A DNA stretch of 10,609 nt from the NCBI GenBank assembly GCA_902797005.1, contig CADBRE010000004.1:1-10609 (forward strand), read 5' to 3'. How positions within the stretch are numbered: position 1 is the stretch's first letter; every line of letters begins with the position of its first letter. The position numbers were made by a program, and so were the translations under genes. Source of the DNA: an uncultured Erysipelotrichaceae bacterium. Lineage in GTDB: Bacteria > Bacillota_I > Bacilli_A > RF39 > UBA660. The notes beneath the pieces are model-generated. The model had not been told where the DNA came from, ran no database searches, and was given only the letters and a program-made list of their open reading frames with translations. This document shows positions 7,246 to 10,609 of this stretch, piece after piece.

Positions 7246-7283
7246 AAAAAAAAGAATAGAAAATTAAAACTTTTCTATTCTTT
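7246..7283 (-). terminator. Terminator at the 3' end of gltX
   Basis: On the minus strand AAAGAATAGAAAA (7283-7271) and TTTTCTATTCTTT (7263-7251) form a perfect 13-bp stem with a 7-base loop, followed by more T. The loop holds the gltX stop codon, so the stem uses the last gltX codons. The stem is A+T-rich but long. Confidence 0.75.
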
Positions 7284-8892
7284 CTTTAATTCTTGATTTT
7301 CCAAGTAGCTTTAATATCTCATAAAGATCAGGTGTTTGTACTCTTCCAGTTACTGCAACTCTTATTACTTCACAAGCATGTGCTACGCTACCTTTGTAGT
7401 TTTCAGGATTAGCTTTATACTCTTTTGTTTCAGATGCAAATCCAAACTTAGGGCACATTTCTTTAATTTTATTGAACCAAGTTTGCTTGTCATCACTTTC
7501 ATCATAGACATTATCTATATAGTATTCTAGTAATTCTTTTGAATAAAAATCTTTCTTTTCATATGTAGGATTAAATAACTCATCATACATATAATCTATT
7601 TCTCTTCTAACAGTACTATAGCTTTCAATATCTTTACGAGGTCTTTCAACTTCTCTTTCAATATTTAAAACACTAATTGAATAATCTTTATACTTAGCTA
7701 ATAATTCATAGAACTCTTTGTCAAACTCACTTGCATATTCAAGAGTTTTATTATACAAATCTTCCGCTTTCATAGTTGATATATAGTTTTTAGAAATATT
7801 TATTAGTTTGTCCATATCGAATAATGCACCAGAAGAACTAATCTTATCAAAGCTAATTTCAAAGTCTAAATATGATTTATCTTTATTATTTTCTTGCCAT
7901 TCTTCAAAATTAGAGTTAGCTATAGTCATTAAATAAATCATAACTGCATCAGTTGGAATGCCTTGTTCATGATAAAAGCTTACTGCAGATTCAGGATCTT
8001 TTCTTTTACTTATTTTTCTAACTGTTTCCCCATCTTTTTTCATTAATGGTGAAATATGAGCATATGTTGGTCTATTATAACCAAATGTATCAAATAATTG
8101 CACATGAGTTGGAAGTGAACTAACCCATTCATCTCCTCTTATAACATGAGTAACTTTCATTAAATGATCATCAACCAAATGAGCAAAATGATATGTTTGA
8201 AGCCCATCGCCTTTTATTATTACTATATCTATATCGTTTTCTGGGAACTCTAGTTTTCCTCTTATAGCATCTTCAACTACAACTTTATTATCAAAGTTAC
8301 CAGGAGACTTAAATCTAATTATATACTTTTCTCCATTATTTATCTTTTCTAAAGCTTCTTCCATAGTAATATCTCTATATTTAGCATACTTACCATAGAC
8401 ACCAATTCTTGCTTTAATTTCTTCCTGACCTTTTCTTATTTCTTCTAGTTCTTCTTCAGACATAAAACATGGATAAGCTAAATCTCTTTCAATTAAATAT
8501 TTAGCAAATGCCTGATAAATATCTTTTCTTTGACTTTGAACATATGGTCCATAATTTCCACTATAGTCTTCTTCCCCAGTAGCGCCTTCATCAAAAGTTA
8601 TGTCAAAACTTTTTAAATCTTCTATAATCTTTGAGACACCATTTTCTACAAGTCTTTTTTGATCAGTATCTTCTATTCTAAGAAGCATTACACCATTAGT
8701 TTGTTTAGCGAACTTCCTAGCTATAAAACTTGATAATAATCCTCCTATATGTACAAATCCAGTTGGAGATGGCGCAAATCTAGTAACAATTGCTCCTTCA
8801 GGTAAGTTTCTATCTTTATACATTTCTTCATATTCTTCTTTAGTATGCTCTACTCCTGGAAGTAATATATCTGCATATTCTTTTTTTGTCAT
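7264..8892 (-). CDS. gltX: Glutamyl-tRNA synthetase
   Basis: Class I aminoacyl-tRNA synthetase that charges tRNA-Glu with glutamate in the cytoplasm. In Bacilli-type organisms the enzyme usually also charges tRNA-Gln, which GatCAB then amidates. Evidence in the 542-residue product: RFAPSPTGFVHIGG (38-51) is the HIGH signature in its HIGG form, LLRIEDTDQKR (70-80) follows it, VIRGDEW (250-256) is the tRNA-acceptor region motif, and KISKR (293-297) is the KMSKS equivalent. The C-terminal half is the helical anticodon-binding part. It is longer than the usual 470-490 residues, with a Lys/Glu-rich N-terminal extension of about 35 residues and an extended C-terminal part. I chose ATG at 8892, with GAGGG five bases upstream (8898-8902); the in-frame ATG at 8904 overlaps that site. 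A tRNA-Glu gene follows 46 bases downstream. Confidence 0.96.
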   Translation of the reverse strand: MTKKEYADILLPGVEHTKEEYEEMYKDRNLPEGAIVTRFAPSPTGFVHIGGLLSSFIARKFAKQTNGVMLLRIEDTDQKRLVENGVSKIIEDLKSFDITFDEGATGEEDYSGNYGPYVQSQRKDIYQAFAKYLIERDLAYPCFMSEEELEEIRKGQEEIKARIGVYGKYAKYRDITMEEALEKINNGEKYIIRFKSPGNFDNKVVVEDAIRGKLEFPENDIDIVIIKGDGLQTYHFAHLVDDHLMKVTHVIRGDEWVSSLPTHVQLFDTFGYNRPTYAHISPLMKKDGETVRKISKRKDPESAVSFYHEQGIPTDAVMIYLMTIANSNFEEWQENNKDKSYLDFEISFDKISSSGALFDMDKLINISKNYISTMKAEDLYNKTLEYASEFDKEFYELLAKYKDYSISVLNIEREVERPRKDIESYSTVRREIDYMYDELFNPTYEKKDFYSKELLEYYIDNVYDESDDKQTWFNKIKEMCPKFGFASETKEYKANPENYKGSVAHACEVIRVAVTGRVQTPDLYEILKLLGKSRIKERIEKF

Positions 8893-8918
8893 ATTATCCC
8901 TCATTTCTTTGCAAGTTA

Positions 8919-8947
8919 ATTATAGTAAATAATTGGTATTTATGCAA
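8919..8947 (-). promoter_or_regulatory. Promoter of gltX
   Basis: On the minus strand TTGCAT (8942-8947), an exact 17-base spacer and a perfect TATAAT (8919-8924) lie between the small membrane-protein gene and gltX. The transcript would start about 20 bases before the gltX ATG. The -35 box begins five bases after the upstream gene's stop. Confidence 0.7.
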
Positions 8948-8951
8948 GAGT

Positions 8952-9317
8952 TTATTCAGTAATAATTGCCGATTCATCACCCCTGTATTCTAAATAAAGA
9001 GATATTGCTGCACCTATAACAAACAATATAGCAGCGAGTACATCTAAATTGTTTAAAAACTTTTGTGTTTTAGTTTCAGCTTCAGTTCTATTACTGATTC
9101 TGTTTTCTAAAAAGTAAATATACACAAGTATAGCAACAATCAATATAATCATTCTAGCAGTATGAGCCTTTTTAGCACCATTTTGATCTATTTCAAATAT
9201 ATAATCTTTTTCTTTTTTGTTTGCATAGAATCCTAAAAGAGATATGGCTACAAATATTCCATATACATAATTGCCTATTTTTAAAACCTTTAATCTTTTT
9301 AATATATCTGCACTCAT
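8952..9317 (-). CDS. Small three-helix membrane protein of unknown function
   Basis: A 121-residue protein that I do not recognise. It shows three likely transmembrane helices at about residues 16-32 (YVYGIFVAISLLGFYA), 54-71 (ARMIILIVAILVYIYFL) and 91-109 (LDVLAAILFVIGAAISLYLE), with charged loops between (KKEKDY, NRTEAETKTQK). No catalytic motif is visible. The start is uncertain: the frame also opens at a GTG at 9338 (128 residues), and neither start has a visible ribosome binding site. I chose the ATG at 9317 because it begins MSADILKRLK and keeps clear of the tRNA-Leu promoter region. The gene is divergent from tRNA-Leu and upstream of gltX, with no terminator between, so some read-through into gltX is likely. 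The context gives no clue to its function. Confidence 0.7.
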   Translation of the reverse strand: MSADILKRLKVLKIGNYVYGIFVAISLLGFYANKKEKDYIFEIDQNGAKKAHTARMIILIVAILVYIYFLENRISNRTEAETKTQKFLNNLDVLAAILFVIGAAISLYLEYRGDESAIITE

Positions 9318-9361
9318 ATAAAATTTTATGATTTGCACTAGATTTTTAGCTTTAAATAATA

Positions 9362-9367
9362 TATAAT
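9362..9367 (+). promoter_or_regulatory. -10 box of the tRNA-Leu promoter
   Basis: A perfect TATAAT lies nine bases before the tRNA 5' end, the right distance for a start near 9374. No convincing -35 is seen 16-18 bases upstream (TAGATT or similar). TTGCAC at 9333-9338 is too far away. Confidence 0.5.
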
Positions 9368-9376
9368 GTAATTACT

Positions 9377-9463
9377 GCTCGCGTGGCGGAATTGGTAGAC
9401 GCGCACGACTCAAAATCGTGTACCCTTAAAGGTGTCGGGGTTCGACTCCCCGGGCGAGCACCA
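9377..9463 (+). tRNA. tRNA-Leu (anticodon CAA)
   Basis: 87 bases including an encoded CCA, with the long variable arm of a class II tRNA. The D stem is GCG/CGC, the anticodon stem CACGA/TCGTG with loop CTCAAAA (anticodon CAA, reading TTG), the variable arm includes ACC/GGT, and the T arm is CGGGG-TTCGACT-CCCCG. The acceptor stem GCTCGCG/GGCGAGC pairs at six of seven positions; the innermost pair (7-66) appears to be G-G. It is the only plus-strand gene in the right half of the window. Confidence 0.95.
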
Positions 9464-9489
9464 TAAATATAAAAATAATTTATTTTGAA

Positions 9490-9525
9490 AAGAAGAAACT
9501 ATTAATTAGCAGTTTCTTCTTTTTC
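9490..9525. terminator. Bidirectional terminator shared by tRNA-Leu and scpB
   Basis: AAGAAGAAACT (9490-9500) and AGTTTCTTCTT (9511-9521) form a perfect 11-bp stem with a 10-base loop. On the plus strand it ends in a T run, serving tRNA-Leu. On the minus strand it ends in TTCTTTTC and more T, serving scpB. The scpB stop codon (9502-9504) lies in the loop, so one arm is the coding end of scpB. Confidence 0.8.
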
Positions 9526-10080
9526 CTTATAATTTGATTTATATAGTTCAATTTCACTGTTATCAACTGGACTTTCTTTTATATTAAGTTTAGGTAAATC
9601 ATCTTTAGTTGCAAGTCCAAAATAATCTAAAAACTCATTTGTTGTTTTATATAAAGTTGGATGTCCAAGAGAATCTTCTTTACCACATTCCTTAATAAAG
9701 TTTCTTGCAAGTAGCTTTCTTATAATTTGAGAAGAATCAACTCCTCTAATATTGTTAATACTTACCCTTGTAATAGGCTCATTATAAGCTACTATTGCAA
9801 GTGTTTCTAAAGCAGCATTACTTAGTGTAAAAGTATGTGCTTCTGTAACTAACTTTTCATAATATGCTTTGTGCTCACTCTTAGTTGTAAGTTTAAAAGT
9901 ATTACCTAAAAATGATATTCTTATACCCCTATCATCACTTTCATAATCTTTTCTAAGTTCTGTAAGTACACTTTTAATCTCTTCCTCATCACACTCAAGT
10001 ACTTCCATAAGTTCTTTTATTGTGATGCCCTCATCTCCTACAACAAATAATATTCCTTCTAATATTGCTTTTTTATTCAT
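9502..10080 (-). CDS. scpB: Segregation and condensation protein B
   Basis: ScpB dimerises and binds the kleisin ScpA in the SMC-ScpAB complex, which organises and separates newly copied chromosomes. The 192-residue product has the family layout of two winged-helix domains: the first starts KAILEGILFVVGDEGIT, the second contains LAIVAYNEPITR (about 95-106) and IRGVDS (about 111-116), then GHPTLYKTTNEFLDYFGL (about 139-156). A variable acidic/basic tail follows, as usual. I chose ATG at 10080; the frame also opens at TTG 10089, which would overlap the scpA stop. The gap to scpA is a single base, so the two are cotranscribed and probably coupled in translation. There is no strong ribosome binding site, only GAG about nine bases upstream, which fits coupling. 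Confidence 0.95.
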   Translation of the reverse strand: MNKKAILEGILFVVGDEGITIKELMEVLECDEEEIKSVLTELRKDYESDDRGIRISFLGNTFKLTTKSEHKAYYEKLVTEAHTFTLSNAALETLAIVAYNEPITRVSINNIRGVDSSQIIRKLLARNFIKECGKEDSLGHPTLYKTTNEFLDYFGLATKDDLPKLNIKESPVDNSEIELYKSNYKEKEETAN

Positions 10081-10081
10081 T

Positions 10082-10609
10082 CTAATCAACTCGCTCTAAT
10101 AATATTGTACCAAAATTCTTATCTTGTTTTAAAGTAATTTCTTTATCTTTTGCCATTTGAAGTATTCCAAGGAATGTAACTACTACATACTCTTTAGTTA
10201 CTTCTTCAAATAATGACAAGAAATCAACAGTTTTTTGCACCTTTAAAATGCTTCTTATTTTATTAACCCTATCAGTTACTGATAACTCTTTTTTAGTTAT
10301 CTTTGTGTTTATAGGTTTAGAATATTCTTTTCTTTCAAGTAACTTCTCTAGTGCCTTTAATAGATCATAAGCAGTAATGTTTTCAGTATTCTCTATAACT
10401 TCTGAAGTATACTCTTCTTTCTTTTCAGGTACTTTTGTAAAAAAGCTACTTCTATTCTCTTCTAGTTCTCTAAAAGAAGTAACACTTTCTTTATATTTTT
10501 GATATTCAAGTAGTCTTCTCTTTAATTCTTCTTCAGGGTTTTCTTCTTCTATTTCTTCTTCCTCTTTAACTGGTTTAGGTAGTAGCATCCTACTCTTCAT
10601 CTCAATAAG
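10082..10609 (-). CDS. scpA: Segregation and condensation protein A, C-terminal part
   Basis: ScpA is the kleisin that bridges the two SMC heads in the condensin-like SMC-ScpAB complex. The window holds the last 175 residues; the frame is open to the right edge, where codons for Leu-Ile-Glu precede MKSRMLLPKP. This matches the family's conserved segment before the linker, so the Met there is internal and the N-terminal domain lies outside. Next come an acidic linker (EEEEIEEENPEEELKRRLLEYQKY) and a C-terminal winged helix ending VVVTFLGILQMAKDKEITLKQ, which in the family contacts the SMC head. The partial length fits the usual total of about 250 residues. scpB follows after one base. Confidence 0.93.
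   Translation of the reverse strand, partial: LIEMKSRMLLPKPVKEEEEIEEENPEEELKRRLLEYQKYKESVTSFRELEENRSSFFTKVPEKKEEYTSEVIENTENITAYDLLKALEKLLERKEYSKPINTKITKKELSVTDRVNKIRSILKVQKTVDFLSLFEEVTKEYVVVTFLGILQMAKDKEITLKQDKNFGTILLERVD

Noticed and set aside
7336..7530. Plus-strand open frame of 64 codons within gltX
   Set aside because: It is antisense to the anticodon-binding part of gltX, with no ribosome binding site.
9318..9338. GTG at 9338 as the start of the small membrane protein
   Set aside because: It has no ribosome binding site and would extend the gene towards the tRNA-Leu promoter; the ATG at 9317 gives a more normal start, although this remains uncertain.
10082..10600. A complete 172-residue gene starting at 10600
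   Set aside because: The reading frame continues upstream to the window edge and the Met lies inside a conserved ScpA segment, so this is the C-terminal part of a longer gene.

Overview
The window is strongly A+T-rich DNA with compact genes, AAGGAGG-type ribosome binding sites and extended -10 promoters, which suggests a low-GC Firmicute (Bacillota). A Bacillus-like tRNA-Glu backbone, tightly joined scpA-scpB and class B sortase machinery agree with this. The exported proteins look like those of uncultured gut Bacilli or Erysipelotrichia-like lineages, but that placement is inference. In the coding sequences I read directly, tryptophan is written TGG. All eight visible stops are TAA or TAG, so nothing here points to the mycoplasma code.

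Positions 1-7100 hold a cell-surface display locus. On the minus strand, in transcription order, it encodes a class B sortase with a long cytoplasmic N-terminal domain (5769-4207), a small membrane-anchored four-cysteine protein (4191-3565), a second protein of the same family (3511-2888), and a very large cysteine-rich exported protein with an N-terminal thioester (TED) domain (2895 to beyond the left edge). A terminator and a strong promoter lie nested between the two small proteins, so the operon is probably expressed as two units. Divergently, on the plus strand, lies a von Willebrand A-like surface protein ending in an NPYTG sorting signal (5885-7069). The likely arrangement is that the sortase anchors the vWA protein and perhaps the TED protein, while the TED domain offers a Cys-Gln thioester for covalent attachment to host or other surfaces. 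The two small proteins may assist with assembly or folding.

Positions 7100-10609 are housekeeping: tRNA-Glu(CTC) just downstream of gltX (glutamyl-tRNA synthetase), a small three-helix membrane protein, tRNA-Leu(CAA) on the plus strand, and scpB plus the 3' part of scpA (chromosome condensation), which runs off the right edge. Terminators and promoters are packed back to back, several overlapping gene ends. There is no intergenic stretch longer than about 200 bases; the longest (7070-7263) is filled by two terminators, a tRNA, its promoter and the gltX terminator. I see no insertion sequences, CRISPR arrays or long repeats.
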